Below are positions 17,081 through 25,666 of a stretch of DNA of 64,000 bases, in pieces (position 1 is the first letter of the stretch; each line of letters opens with the position of its first letter). The translations under genes and the position numbers were made by a program. This stretch comes from an uncultured Eubacteriales bacterium (GTDB lineage Bacteria; Bacillota; Clostridia; TANB77; CAG-508): NCBI GenBank assembly GCA_949840345.1, contig CATKWX010000002.1:1-64000 (forward strand), given 5' to 3'. The notes under the pieces were generated by a model. That model ran no database searches. It saw only the letters and a program-made list of their open reading frames with translations, and was not told where the DNA came from.

Positions 17081-17449
17081 ATGGAAAAGGAAACATATGA
17101 ATGTGATGTAGAGGTTATTCATAATGATATATTAGAAGAAGTAAAACAACAAATGCCAGAAGATAATAATATATATGATTTATCAGATTTTTTTAAAGTA
17201 TTAGGAGATAGTACTAGAGCAAAAATTATGTGGGCACTAGATTTACACGAAATGTGTGTATGTGATTTAGCAATATTACTTAATATGACGAAATCTGCTA
17301 TATCGCATCAATTAAGCACTTTAAGGGAAAACAATTTAGTAAAATACAGAAGAGATGGAAAAATGGTATACTACTCTTTATCAGATTATCATGTGAAGGA
17401 GATATTTGAAAAGGGCATGGAACATATATTAGAAAGGAATGGTGATTAA
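17081..17449 (+). CDS. ArsR/SmtB-family metal-sensing repressor (CadC-like)
   Basis: 122 aa. The winged-helix core holds LGDSTRAKIMWALDLHEMCV, CDLAILLNMTKSAISHQLST and RRDGKMVYYSL. The alpha3 metal site is suggested by Cys8 with Cys59 and Cys61 (ECDV; MCVC), as in CadC for Cd/Pb. The alpha5 pattern D102-x-H104 with H115 and E118 matches the zinc site of SmtB. Such proteins leave the operator when metal binds. It is first in an operon with an HMA protein and a P-type ATPase, under the twin operator above. Confidence 0.9.
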   Translation: MEKETYECDVEVIHNDILEEVKQQMPEDNNIYDLSDFFKVLGDSTRAKIMWALDLHEMCVCDLAILLNMTKSAISHQLSTLRENNLVKYRRDGKMVYYSLSDYHVKEIFEKGMEHILERNGD

Positions 17450-17451
17450 CT

Positions 17452-17673
17452 ATGAAAGTAAAATATATATTAGAGGATTTAGATTGTGCAAATTGTGCGG
17501 CGAAAATGGAGGAAGAAATATCAAAATTAGATGGGGTAAATAGTGTTAATGTAAGTTTCATAAGCACGAAAATGACATTAGAACTAGCTGAAGAAAATGT
17601 AGATGAGATATTAAGCAAAGTGGAGAAAATAGTGAAGAAGATAGAGCCTGACGTGAAATTAAGAAAGGTCTGA
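17452..17673 (+). CDS. Small heavy-metal-associated (HMA) domain protein
   Basis: 73 aa, a single ferredoxin-like HMA domain with the metal-binding CANC motif at residues 13-16 (LEDLDCANCAAKMEEEI). It starts 2 bp after the repressor stop. The ATPase that follows has no HMA domain of its own, so this protein probably supplies that function in trans. Confidence 0.9.
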   Translation: MKVKYILEDLDCANCAAKMEEEISKLDGVNSVNVSFISTKMTLELAEENVDEILSKVEKIVKKIEPDVKLRKV

Positions 17674-17720
17674 TTCTTTTTCAAACTTGGTTTGTGCCTT
17701 GGAAAGGATTGTTAGTAATT

Positions 17721-19583
17721 ATGAGCAAGAATAAAAAAGAATTAATAAAAATATGCATTAGTTTAACATTGCTTATTGTAGCTGTTTTGATAAAGTCATT
17801 AGATCAATATGTTTCATTAGGAATATATATATTAAGTTATATTATAGTAGGAAAAAATGTAGTAATAAAGGCAGTAAAAAACATACTTAATAAGCAATGG
17901 TTAGACGAAAATTTCCTTATGACTATATCAACAATAGGTGCTTTTTGTATAGGCGAATATCCAGAAGCGGTTGCTGTTATGATATTCTATCAAGTAGGAG
18001 AATTGTTTCAGAATTATGCTGTTAATAAATCTAGAAAATCAATTAAAAGTTTAATGGATATTAGACCAGATTATGCAAATGTAATAAGAAATGGGAAAAT
18101 AGAAAGTGTTGACCCAGACGATGTAAAAATAGACGAGATAATAGAAATAAAATCTGGAGAAAAAGTTCCACTAGATGGAATTATTGTAGAAGGAAATTCT
18201 ATGTTAGATACATCATCATTAACTGGAGAGTCTGTACCAAGAAGAGTTGATATAGGAGATGAAATCTTAAGTGGATGTGTTAATATTAGTGGTTTGCTAA
18301 AAGTAAAAGTAACAAAGGTTTATGAAGAATCTACAGTAAACAAAATATTAGAGCTAATAGAAAATGCAACTACAAAAAAATCTAAATCAGAGAATTTTAT
18401 TAGTAGATTTGCAAAATATTACACACCAATAGTAGTAATTTTAGCTATTGCCCTAGCAATACTTCCACCTATTATACTACAAGCTTCATTTAGTATGTGG
18501 CTTGCAAGAGCATTAACATTTTTAGTAATATCATGCCCTTGTGCATTGGTAATATCTGTGCCACTTAGCTTTTTCGGTGGAATTGGTGGAGCTGCAAAAC
18601 AAGGAATTTTAGTAAAGGGAAGCAACTTTCTAGAAATGTTTTCAAAGGTAGATACAATAGTTATGGATAAAACTGGAACTATTACTAAGGGAGTATTTAA
18701 AGTTCAAAAAATATGCCCTAATAATATTGATAAAGCTGAGCTATTAAAATTAACGGCATATGCAGAATATAATTCTAATCACCCTATAGCTGTATCTTTA
18801 AAAAGTGAGTATAAAGAAGTGCTAGATACATCTAAAATACAAGATATTCAAGAACTAACAGGATTAGGTGTAAAGGCAAGGGTATATGGAAAGCAAGTTT
18901 TAGTAGGAAATTTAAAATTAATGAAGAAGCATAATATAAAGTACGAAGAGGCTAAAGATATTGGAACAGTAGTATATGTAGCAATAGATAATGAATATGC
19001 AGGGTATATTGTAATTTCAGATGAAATTAAAGAAGATTCAAAAGCTTCAATAGAAGCAATGAAAAGAATGGGAATAGAAAAAACAATAATGTTAACAGGA
19101 GATAAAAGGGAAGTAGCAGAAGTTGTAAGCAAAAATGTAGGAATTGACGAGGTATATTCGGAATTATTGCCAACAGATAAATTTCACAAATTAGAAGATA
19201 TTTTAAAACTCGAAACTGGAAGTAAAAAAGTTGCATTTGTAGGAGATGGAATAAATGATGCACCAAGTTTAGCTAGAAGCGATATTGGAATTGCAATGGG
19301 TGGAATTGGAAGTGATGCGGCAATAGAAGCAGCAGATATAGTAATTATGACAGATGAAATTTCAAAAATACCAACAGCGATAAATATTTCAAAAAAGACA
19401 ATAAAAATTGTAAAACAAAATATAGTATTTGCAATAGGTGTAAAAGTGTTAGTATTAATACTCGGAGCATTAGGAATATCTAGTATGTGGGAAGCGGTTT
19501 TTGCAGATGTCGGAGTATCTGTAATTGCAATAATAAATGCAATGAGAGCAATGAGATATAATAAAAGTCTTCATATAGTGTAA
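17721..19583 (+). CDS. cadA: Heavy-metal P1B-type ATPase (CadA/ZntA type)
   Basis: 620 aa. Metal-transport motif SCPCAL in membrane helix 6, phosphorylation site MDKTGTITKG, actuator motif DTSSLTGESVP, HP locus NSNHPIAV and hinge VGDGINDAPSLA. It exports Zn, Cd or Pb. There is no N-terminal HMA domain; that job seems split off to the preceding gene. ATG 17721 is preferred to the GTG at 17694 because the product then starts MSKNKKEL; the ribosome site AGGA is weak. It ends in a terminator. CPC rather than CPH together with a CadC-like sensor supports divalent metals over copper. Confidence 0.9.
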   Translation: MSKNKKELIKICISLTLLIVAVLIKSLDQYVSLGIYILSYIIVGKNVVIKAVKNILNKQWLDENFLMTISTIGAFCIGEYPEAVAVMIFYQVGELFQNYAVNKSRKSIKSLMDIRPDYANVIRNGKIESVDPDDVKIDEIIEIKSGEKVPLDGIIVEGNSMLDTSSLTGESVPRRVDIGDEILSGCVNISGLLKVKVTKVYEESTVNKILELIENATTKKSKSENFISRFAKYYTPIVVILAIALAILPPIILQASFSMWLARALTFLVISCPCALVISVPLSFFGGIGGAAKQGILVKGSNFLEMFSKVDTIVMDKTGTITKGVFKVQKICPNNIDKAELLKLTAYAEYNSNHPIAVSLKSEYKEVLDTSKIQDIQELTGLGVKARVYGKQVLVGNLKLMKKHNIKYEEAKDIGTVVYVAIDNEYAGYIVISDEIKEDSKASIEAMKRMGIEKTIMLTGDKREVAEVVSKNVGIDEVYSELLPTDKFHKLEDILKLETGSKKVAFVGDGINDAPSLARSDIGIAMGGIGSDAAIEAADIVIMTDEISKIPTAINISKKTIKIVKQNIVFAIGVKVLVLILGALGISSMWEAVFADVGVSVIAIINAMRAMRYNKSLHIV

Positions 19584-19608
19584 GGACACGCCGTGGCGTG
19601 CCCTTTTT
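19584..19608 (+). terminator. cadA terminator derived from a GC palindrome
   Basis: GGACACGCC-GT-GGCGTGCCC followed by TTTTT, immediately after the stop codon. The stem matches the palindrome at 63.8 kb (GGGGCACGCC / GGCGTGTCCC). Confidence 0.8.
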
Positions 19609-19619
19609 GGTATTATGTT

Positions 19620-20279
19620 TTATTGTTTGCCTAAAAACAAACCGAAGTCCCTTTCTACGAAGTTGTTTGCTACATTAATTGTGAAATCTATCAAGGTGTC
19701 ATAGTCTAGTAAAGTACCAGTATAAGGAATTTCGTTTGACAGATACTCGTTTAATTCTTGTTTCCAAGACTTTTGTTTTCGAGTATCAAAACAGGGAATT
19801 CCAATTTTAGGTAGTTCATTAGGAATCAAGGAAATAAGTTCACTTGATACATAGCCATCCCGAAGAATTAAGTGATTAATTTCGGTATAAGCCCCATAAA
19901 GACCATTGTTAGAGAAAAAATCTACTATAGTCCATTGATAGTTATTGTTTGGATTAATAATAGTCATATTATCTATATTCCAAATAAAATTAGGAATAAG
20001 AAAGTTTTTTATGAAATAATAATCCAAATATAAATGACAGAATGCGCCAAATTTTAAAGAATCATTTACGTCAAACAACATATTTTGTGTACTATGAATA
20101 TTAGGAATTTCCAAACATTCAATTGATGTAGAAACTTGAAAATGCGAACTCTTTTTGTCTATTGCTAAATCGGGTAATAAGCTTCCAGAGAGGAAGTTAA
20201 CTCTGTTTAAATCAACAGACCCAATAAGCTTCCGATGTACTTTTTCTGCAAACATCAAATGACATAAAATACCAGGCAC
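19620..20279 (-). CDS. Unknown protein, weakly similar to zinc-dependent phospholipase C-like proteins
   Basis: 219 aa from a GTG start at 20279 preceded by AAAGGAGGAG. An upstream in-frame ATG at 20333 lacks a site. The opening MPGILCHLMFAEKV, then FLSGSLLPDLA, SHF and FGAFCHLYLDYYF, put His and Asp residues where Zn-dependent PLC-like proteins have metal ligands. This is a resemblance, not a firm assignment. Codon use differs from the neighbours: CGG is used twice as Arg (in VHRKL and LILRDG). It stands alone and may be a recent acquisition. Confidence 0.5.
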   Translation of the reverse strand: MPGILCHLMFAEKVHRKLIGSVDLNRVNFLSGSLLPDLAIDKKSSHFQVSTSIECLEIPNIHSTQNMLFDVNDSLKFGAFCHLYLDYYFIKNFLIPNFIWNIDNMTIINPNNNYQWTIVDFFSNNGLYGAYTEINHLILRDGYVSSELISLIPNELPKIGIPCFDTRKQKSWKQELNEYLSNEIPYTGTLLDYDTLIDFTINVANNFVERDFGLFLGKQ

Positions 20280-20442
20280 AGTTACTCCTCCTTTAAATTT
20301 TGTAGGAAATATAATATGCAACATTATTAGCATACTATATAATTAACGAATAACAGAGTAATAATAGCACTCTAGTATTGTAATGTCAAATAAAAATAGA
20401 ATAGATTTAAAAAATTTTTTAAATAAAATACTAAAATTAGTA

Positions 20443-20472
20443 TTGACAAATGTACGTATGCGGTAGTATAAT
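20443..20472 (+). promoter_or_regulatory. tRNA-Leu promoter (host side of the left junction)
   Basis: TTGACA (20443-20448), an 18-nt spacer and TATAAT (20467-20472), 23 bp before the tRNA 5' half. After integration it reads through attL towards the element's own tRNA-Leu. Confidence 0.8.
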
Positions 20473-20495
20473 ACAAAATGTCAGTTCAATAAAAT

Positions 20496-20535
20496 GCAGA
20501 TGTGGCGGAACTGGCAGACGCACAGGACTTAAAAT
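20496..20535 (+). tRNA. tRNA-Leu(UAA), 5' half, split by the integrated element
   Basis: GCAGATGTGGCGGAACTGGC, then AGACGCACAGGACTTAAAAT: acceptor strand, D-arm and the anticodon arm up to and including the TAA anticodon. It then changes to unrelated sequence (GTTTACACATTT). The missing 3' half is at 30431-30487; joined at ACTTAAAAT the two give a complete tRNA with acceptor GCAGATG / CATCTGC. Confidence 0.93.
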
Positions 20536-20619
20536 GTTTACACATTTTCTAAATGCTAAACCCTAAATCCTTTGTGCAACAGTACATTTACAAAATTATA
20601 AATTTTGAAATATTAAAAA

Positions 20620-20640
20620 TTCTAATCTAAATTCTAATCT
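20620..20640. repeat. Integrase arm-type sites, left end
   Basis: TTCTAATCT twice (20620-20628 and 20632-20640), 12 bp apart and about 85-100 bp inside the left core. The same motif appears twice near the right end. Confidence 0.65.
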
Positions 20641-20674
20641 ATTTCAAAATTTTAGTATAGAATATTTTTTATAT

Positions 20675-20763
20675 GCAGTTGTGGCGGAACTGGCAGACGC
20701 ACAGGACTTAAAATCCTGCGGTGGTTAAACACCGTACCGGTTCGATTCCGGTCAACTGCACCA
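20675..20763 (+). tRNA. tRNA-Leu(UAA), complete, carried by the element
   Basis: 89 nt with encoded CCA: acceptor GCAGTTG / CAACTGC, D-arm GCGGAACTGGCAGACGC, anticodon arm CAGGACTTAAAATCCTG, a long variable arm typical of Leu, and T-arm CCGGTTCGATTCCGG. It differs from the split host gene in acceptor and variable arm. No clear promoter lies directly before it; the host tRNA promoter at 20443 points at it. Confidence 0.97.
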
Positions 20764-20832
20764 TTGCATATAAATATTTTATACAAATGTTTATTTTCCT
20801 TTATCTAATGCCAGTTAGATAAGGGAATTTTT

Positions 20833-22041
20833 TTATGCACTAATTTTTAGTGCATTTGCTATTGTATCTGCTGATGTTGTTTTATTTAAAACAATATTAT
20901 TTGCGTAAATTTCTGTTGTTTTAATTGTGCTATGTCCTAACCAAATTTGTATTTCTTCTAATGTATGTCCTAATGCTAATAAAAGTGTTGCACAACTATG
21001 TCTTAAATCGTGGAATCTAATAATTTTTAATCCGTTATCTTCTAACAATTTCTTAAATCTTCGGTTTACTCTGTCCGGCTTTATCAAGTTTCCTTCTTCG
21101 TCTGTAAATATGTAATTGTCTTTATTTTTATATGTATTGCCAAATATTTTTTTGTTTTTTTCTTGCTTGTCTTTTTCTTGTAACAACAATTTTTCAATAT
21201 CTGTCATAAGTGGCAATGTCCTATAACTAGATTTACTTTTTGTTCTGTCCTTTTTTACAACAACCCTTTTACCATTTACTGCACCATTTGTTACAACGTG
21301 CTTTATAGTTATAGTTTTATTTTTAAAATCAATTGCATTCCATTTTAATCCTAAGGTTTCTTCTTTTCGCAATCCATAATATGCCGTAACTAATATGATT
21401 GGCTCTATCAACTCATTTTTTGCTTTTTCAAATAATGTATTTAATTCTTCTGCATTATAATATTCTGCAATATACTGTTCACATTTGCCGTGCTTAATAT
21501 GGTCTGCTGGGTTATTGTCTATCAACTCTAATCTAATTGCATCTTCTAATGCCTTATGTATATTCGCGTGATACCTTTTAATTGTGTTCCATTTTAGATT
21601 TTTAGTTGCTTGTAAATGCTCGTAATATGTTTGAATATGTTTTGTTTTTAATTCTTGCAATGTTATTCCTAAATTATTGAAATACTCGGCTGTTTTCTTT
21701 ACATTGCGTTCATAACCGTCATTTGTACTTAATTCTATATTATGCTTATGCTTTTCTAACCAATCTAACATATAATTTCCAAATAATATATCATTATTAT
21801 TTGTTACTACTGCTATTGTTGTTGGTGCATTTAATTCAATTTCAAATTGTAGTCTTATTTCTTCTGCTTTTCTGTTGGCTTCTCTTTTGTTTCCTTTTTC
21901 TGCTTTTATTTTTGTTGCTTTCCATTTGTATTGTTTTTTTCCGTTTTCGTCTTTATATTGCAGTACTGCATAATATTTGCCGTCCTTTTCTTGCGTACTT
22001 GCTGTTACTTTTATTTTTTCTTGGTTATCTGTTATATTCAT
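20833..22041 (-). CDS. int: Tyrosine-type site-specific integrase
   Basis: 402 aa. The N-terminal region (DGKYYAVLQYKDENGKKQYK) is an AP2-like arm-binding domain, followed by a SAM-like core-binding domain (residues about 95-185) and the catalytic domain. Catalytic residues are seen in TAYYGLRKEETLGLKW (Arg), HDLRHSCATLL (His, Arg), IWLGHS (His) and TTEIYANN (Tyr). It lies next to attL, as usual for the enzyme that inserts the element. It should join attP (TGTAAAC-core-GTTTACA) with the tRNA anticodon arm. AAAGGAGGA precedes the ATG. Confidence 0.95.
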   Translation of the reverse strand: MNITDNQEKIKVTASTQEKDGKYYAVLQYKDENGKKQYKWKATKIKAEKGNKREANRKAEEIRLQFEIELNAPTTIAVVTNNNDILFGNYMLDWLEKHKHNIELSTNDGYERNVKKTAEYFNNLGITLQELKTKHIQTYYEHLQATKNLKWNTIKRYHANIHKALEDAIRLELIDNNPADHIKHGKCEQYIAEYYNAEELNTLFEKAKNELIEPIILVTAYYGLRKEETLGLKWNAIDFKNKTITIKHVVTNGAVNGKRVVVKKDRTKSKSSYRTLPLMTDIEKLLLQEKDKQEKNKKIFGNTYKNKDNYIFTDEEGNLIKPDRVNRRFKKLLEDNGLKIIRFHDLRHSCATLLLALGHTLEEIQIWLGHSTIKTTEIYANNIVLNKTTSADTIANALKISA

Positions 22042-22180
22042 TTTTAAATCCTCCTTTAATTCATAACAGATTGAAATTTAACCAACTATTGACATTCCAA
22101 GATTAACACATAGTCGGTCAAATTTCAATACTGAAAAAAGTGCTAAACAAAATTTTACAATTTTGCTAACACTTTAAATC

Positions 22181-22366
22181 CTAATTATTACTTACATAAT
22201 CAATTATGCTATTTTTTATTATCTTGTATTCTCTGCCAACCTTAATTGCTTTTACTTTTCCACCGGTTAATAGGGAATAGGCTAAACTTCTGCCAATCCC
22301 TAAAATTTCTTGCAATTGTTTTACATTTACGATGTCTGGGTAATCTGCAAATATTTTGTTATTCAT
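22181..22366 (-). CDS. Excisionase-like helix-turn-helix protein
   Basis: 61 aa. MerR/excisionase-type HTH: VNVKQLQEILGIGRSLAYSL followed by AIKVGREYKIIKNSIIDYV, the wing-like strand pair. Proteins of this class bend DNA at the att site and direct the integrase to excision. It lies upstream of int in the same leftward unit and overlaps the preceding gene by 8 bp. Confidence 0.8.
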   Translation of the reverse strand: MNNKIFADYPDIVNVKQLQEILGIGRSLAYSLLTGGKVKAIKVGREYKIIKNSIIDYVSNN

Positions 22367-22733
22367 TTACAACCACCCCCTCGACAATTACTGTTGTTTG
22401 CCATTTTGTAGTTTTTGTTTCTACTATATTGCTATCAAAAAATCTTGTTTTGCCGGAGATGTCAATTGCGTGTTGTCTTTGTAGTAGTAATAATCTTTGA
22501 TACTCAATGTCGTCATACTTGTTTTGTTTGTGTTGCTTTTGATATTCTGCTTTTGTTTCTTTTCTTTTTTGTTGGTGCTGGATCTTCCTTGTTTCTTTTT
22601 CTACTGCGTATCGGTCATCTTGTTTTATTATTTTTGATACATACTGTTGGCTTATTCCTAAAATCTCTGCAATCTCTTTTTGTTTCTTATGCTCTGCATA
22701 AAACATATTTAAAATTTGTGCTTTGTTTCCCAT
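22359..22733 (-). CDS. Helix-turn-helix protein (sigma-region-4/Hin-like HTH) of mobile elements
   Basis: 124 aa. N-terminal HTH: KAQILNMFYAEHKKQKEIAE and ILGISQQYVSKIIKQDDRYA. A basic coiled-coil stretch (KQHKQNKYDDIEYQR) and a C-terminal part of unknown function (ISGKTRFFDSNIVETKTTKW) follow. Proteins of this build occur in many Clostridial integrative elements ahead of xis and int. The role is probably regulatory and is inferred only from position and the HTH. Confidence 0.65.
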   Translation of the reverse strand: MGNKAQILNMFYAEHKKQKEIAEILGISQQYVSKIIKQDDRYAVEKETRKIQHQQKRKETKAEYQKQHKQNKYDDIEYQRLLLLQRQHAIDISGKTRFFDSNIVETKTTKWQTTVIVEGVVVNE

Positions 22734-23132
22734 TGCTAAAATCCCCCCTGTAGTTGTATTTTTGTACTCAAATTTTGGGCATAAGGGGTCTACAACCTTT
22801 TATATATGGTTGCTATTGATTTTTTATACAATCCGGTGTAAAATTAAAACATAATATAATTACAAATGTTGCTATCGCAATGCTTGTTCTTATATGTTGT
22901 ATATGATATAGGAATGGTCGACCAAAACTTATTTCCTATATCTTTTTATTTTACTAGACTTTCCACCGCTTTTGATGTAAAATATCTTTGTGCTATGATT
23001 GTGCTTTCAAGTGCTGGGTCAATGCCTTTATCTTTTAAGTACTATATCATAATAACATATTTAAAAAATATTGCAATACTTACAGTCGCAATTATTACAA
23101 GTGATTTGTATTGCACAACGTAAGGGGGAAAT
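22734..23132. other. Divergent regulatory region of the element, with nested palindromes
   Basis: About 400 bp between the leftward int-xis unit and the rightward repressor gene. It contains GATATAGGAA (22905-22914) and TTCCTATATC (22933-22942) as perfect arms. The perfect 10-bp palindrome TGGTCGACCA (22915-22924) sits directly beside the left arm. It could be the repressor operator or a replication origin. The open frame 22866-23123 has no ribosome site and looks spurious. Confidence 0.5.
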
Positions 23133-23774
23133 ATGGAAAAAAGTTGCGTAAAAAACAACACCATAAAGAAAACAAATCACAATTATATACATTTAAGAGA
23201 TGCTATTTTTGAAAGTGGGATTACTAATACAGAATTGGCAAAAAGAATAGGGGTTGATAAATCAAGAATAACTGCGTGGTGTAAAGGAAAAGATTTTCCA
23301 AATGAAAAAAATTTACAGAAATTGCTTATAGTTTTAAATGAAATTCAAGAGAAAGAGGGGTTAATCCCTTATACAATTGAATATTTAAGGGGCGATTATA
23401 GTTGTAGAAATATTGACAATCAAGAAATATGTATTCGTACAGGTTTAGACGATAATGCTATCGCAACTTTACAAAGAAATATGGAAAAAGACACACAACC
23501 AAATTCACTTATTCCAGTTGACAAATATAATCATTTTACACATACTGCTACTGCTAATTATATAATTAGTCAAGATAAATTATTGGAAACTTTTCACAAT
23601 GAAACTAAAAATGTATTGCTAGAAATAAAACAAAATTATGCACAATCTGTAACATATCAAGATGTAGTTAATTCAATGAATACATATAATTCTAGTGTAT
23701 TAAATGACACTATTAACAAAATTTTCAATAATTACATAAAGGAATCATTAAAATATTATTTTCCTAATGAATAA
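23133..23774 (+). CDS. XRE-family repressor of the element
   Basis: 213 aa. A Cro/CI-type HTH at residues about 20-75: LRDAIFESGITNTELAKRIG and VDKSRITAWCKGKDFPNEKN. The rest is unrecognised and shows no LexA-type protease motif, so release would not follow the CI pathway. It is transcribed away from the int-xis unit across the palindromic region, the classical place for the master repressor. GGGGGAAAT precedes the ATG. Confidence 0.75.
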   Translation: MEKSCVKNNTIKKTNHNYIHLRDAIFESGITNTELAKRIGVDKSRITAWCKGKDFPNEKNLQKLLIVLNEIQEKEGLIPYTIEYLRGDYSCRNIDNQEICIRTGLDDNAIATLQRNMEKDTQPNSLIPVDKYNHFTHTATANYIISQDKLLETFHNETKNVLLEIKQNYAQSVTYQDVVNSMNTYNSSVLNDTINKIFNNYIKESLKYYFPNE

Positions 23775-23782
23775 AAAAAGAA

Positions 23783-23802
23783 AAAGGGGGCAACCCCTTT
23801 TA
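23783..23802. terminator. Bidirectional terminator between repressor and small recombinase
   Basis: AAAAGGGG-GCAA-CCCCTTTT, between converging genes, with A/T runs on both sides. Confidence 0.7.
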
Positions 23803-23803
23803 A

Positions 23804-24366
23804 TTATAGGCTAAAATTCCTATATGCCATATCAATATTATCTTGATTTATTCCTATATATCGCAATGTAATGCTTGGTGCTGAATGATTAAATATTTCT
23901 TGCAAAATTGCTACGTCTTTATTCTGTTGATAATGGTGGTATCCGGAAAGTTTTACGCATTGTGTGCGTGCCGTATTTCTGTCAATCCTATATTTGCACC
24001 GGCTTTGTTTAATATTCTATATGCTTGTACTTCTGTAATAGGCTTATTTGTGCCTTTTTGACTTTTAAATAGGTATTCGTCTTGTTGCATATTAGATGTA
24101 TATTTTGTTAATTCTGCAAGTAATCCGTTACAAATAGGGAATTTTTTTGTCTTTTTTGTTTTCTTTTCTATAATAGTTACATATTCTTTCATTGCACCAC
24201 TTGGTTCTTTTACGTCTTTAACTTGTAACTTTACTATGTCACTAACTCTTAATCCAGTATTTATTCCTAATAGAAAAAGTAAATAATCCCTTATACCATT
24301 TTTTAATAATTCTTGTTTCATTTCTTCCAATTTATTTTTATCTCTAATCGGTTGTACTACATTCAT
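23804..24366 (-). CDS. Small tyrosine recombinase, needs two +1 shifts at CGG codons
   Basis: The first frame from ATG 24366 (site GGAGCGG) encodes the first catalytic arginine (LLGINTGLRVSDIVKL) and ends five codons after the in-frame CGG at 23973-23971. Skipping its C gives EI-G-THTMRKTF, then meets a second in-frame CGG (23945-23943); skipping that C gives TF-G-YHHYQQNKDVAILQEIF. It continues NHSAPSITLRYIGINQDNID to the stop at 23804-23806. The joined 186-aa protein carries the HxxR box, second His and catalytic Tyr of the compact XerC/D-like integrases of Clostridia. Neither shift alone restores the end. Its role beside the larger int is unclear. Confidence 0.85.
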
Positions 24367-24399
24367 TTTAACCGCTCCTTTTTTCCAAATTCCATATAC

Positions 24400-24428
24400 A
24401 TTATAATACATTTAATGTTATATGTCAA
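24400..24428 (-). promoter_or_regulatory. Promoter of the small recombinase gene
   Basis: Minus strand TTGACA (24428-24423), 17-nt spacer, TATAAT (24405-24400), 34 bp before the ATG. Both hexamers are consensus. Confidence 0.8.
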
Positions 24429-24512
24429 TACAATATATTACATTTATTTTAATAAAAACTGGGGTAATCCTTGTGAAAGTGTTGGAAATAGTGTGGTCAA
24501 TCAATTTTGAAA

Positions 24513-24542
24513 AATGTAATATAATATCTATTGTATTACATT
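24513..24542. promoter_or_regulatory. Inverted repeat upstream of the small recombinase, possible operator
   Basis: AATGTAATA (24513-24521) and TATTACATT (24534-24542) are perfect arms, and TATTACATTT recurs at about 24434-24443. Binding protein unknown. Confidence 0.4.
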
Positions 24543-24592
24543 TTAATATAAATCCGCTACTGTAATTTCTAAAATTATAAATCCAAAATAAA

Positions 24593-24625
24593 AAACTAAC
24601 CTTTTATAATTTTTTAGGTTAGTTT
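24593..24625. terminator. Terminator within the element
   Basis: AAACTAACCT / AGGTTAGTTT stem, A/T-flanked. It lies downstream of the leftward membrane-protein genes. Confidence 0.6.
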
Positions 24626-24696
24626 CTTATTTTATGTATCAATTCTTGGCACGAGGTTTTGTTGTAAGGCATTTTTATAATTGGGCTAGTGTAAAT

Positions 24697-25281
24697 TTAC
24701 TTTAAACCAAATGTAATTGTACGTAATTCTGTATTATTCTTACTAGGTACATATCCTATAATTTCATAAAATGCAATTTGCCAAAGTTTTTCGTCATTTA
24801 TTTGTATATCTTGGTTTTGCCCTTTTGTTTTAAAATGACTGTTATAATCACTGTTTATATTTATGTTATACTCGTCTTTAAACACTTTTTCAACTACGTC
24901 ATTAACAATATCACCAATTTCTTGTCCAAAATCTAAATAAGTTATTCTTTTAAAATTACCATTGCTATTACTTTCAATTTTAAAACAAGGAATTTCAATA
25001 AACATTTTTCTATTTTCATATACATTAGTAATCTCGAATACAACAAATCCATTTTTATTTTTTAAGAATTCTGTTGTATATGTAGAATTTTTTAATGATG
25101 TACTTTCTAATTCCTTTATTAGTTTTTCTTGTAATTCTTCTGCATTTATTTGACTTAATTTTTTCTCTGTATCTCTTATTTTACTATTTGTAGATATAAA
25201 CTGAAATGCAAATATACCACCTACAATTACTGCTATCACTACTACAATTCCTATTATAATTTTAATTATGTTCTTTGACAT
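24697..25281 (-). CDS. Single-pass membrane protein of unknown function (element cargo)
   Basis: 194 aa. One N-terminal membrane helix (IIKIIIGIVVVIAVIVGGIF), then a coiled-coil segment (RDTEKKLSQINAEELQEKLI) and a soluble domain I do not recognise. It overlaps the preceding SHOCT-domain gene by 20 bp, so the two are translated together. GAGGGGAAAG precedes the ATG. Confidence 0.6.
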   Translation of the reverse strand: MSKNIIKIIIGIVVVIAVIVGGIFAFQFISTNSKIRDTEKKLSQINAEELQEKLIKELESTSLKNSTYTTEFLKNKNGFVVFEITNVYENRKMFIEIPCFKIESNSNGNFKRITYLDFGQEIGDIVNDVVEKVFKDEYNININSDYNSHFKTKGQNQDIQINDEKLWQIAFYEIIGYVPSKNNTELRTITFGLK

Positions 25282-25654
25282 TTTTACTTTCCCCTCTTTC
25301 CTTTATTTTAAATACAATTCCTACTATTAACATTGTAATAGTGGTTATAATTAGTATTGTGAAACTGCCGTCTACAATGTTAGATATTGCACTATTTAAA
25401 CTTTTATTATTAAGTAATGTATCAATATACATATCACTATCGTGCCATAAGTAGGAAATTACAGCTAATATAATACTTATGACTATACCAATGCTAGAAA
25501 TAATAAAGAATACTTTTGACTTATTCTTTTTGCCTTTTGTTTCTGTTGTTGTATTTAAGATTTTGTGTTTTTGTATTTCATATTCTGCATCCGTTATTGT
25601 GCCATTATCTTTTAACTGTTTTAATTTTTCTAAATCACTGTACTTATTTTCCAT
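25262..25654 (-). CDS. SHOCT-domain membrane protein
   Basis: 130 aa. N-terminal SHOCT-type helix pair, LEKLKQLKDNGTITDAEYEI, then two membrane segments (VFFIISSIGIVISIILAVIS; FTILIITTITMLIVGIVF). SHOCT domains are short oligomerisation modules in many membrane proteins. It belongs to a three-gene unit with the genes on either side; the preceding gene carries the same module, so the two are partial paralogues. Confidence 0.7.
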   Translation of the reverse strand: MENKYSDLEKLKQLKDNGTITDAEYEIQKHKILNTTTETKGKKNKSKVFFIISSIGIVISIILAVISYLWHDSDMYIDTLLNNKSLNSAISNIVDGSFTILIITTITMLIVGIVFKIKERGESKNVKEHN

Positions 25655-25666
25655 AATACCCCCTTA

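Noticed and set aside
22866-23123. 85-aa rightward open frame in the element's control region
   Set aside because: No ribosome site, implausible composition (YLCAMIVLSSAGS and similar readout) and overlap with the nested palindromes.
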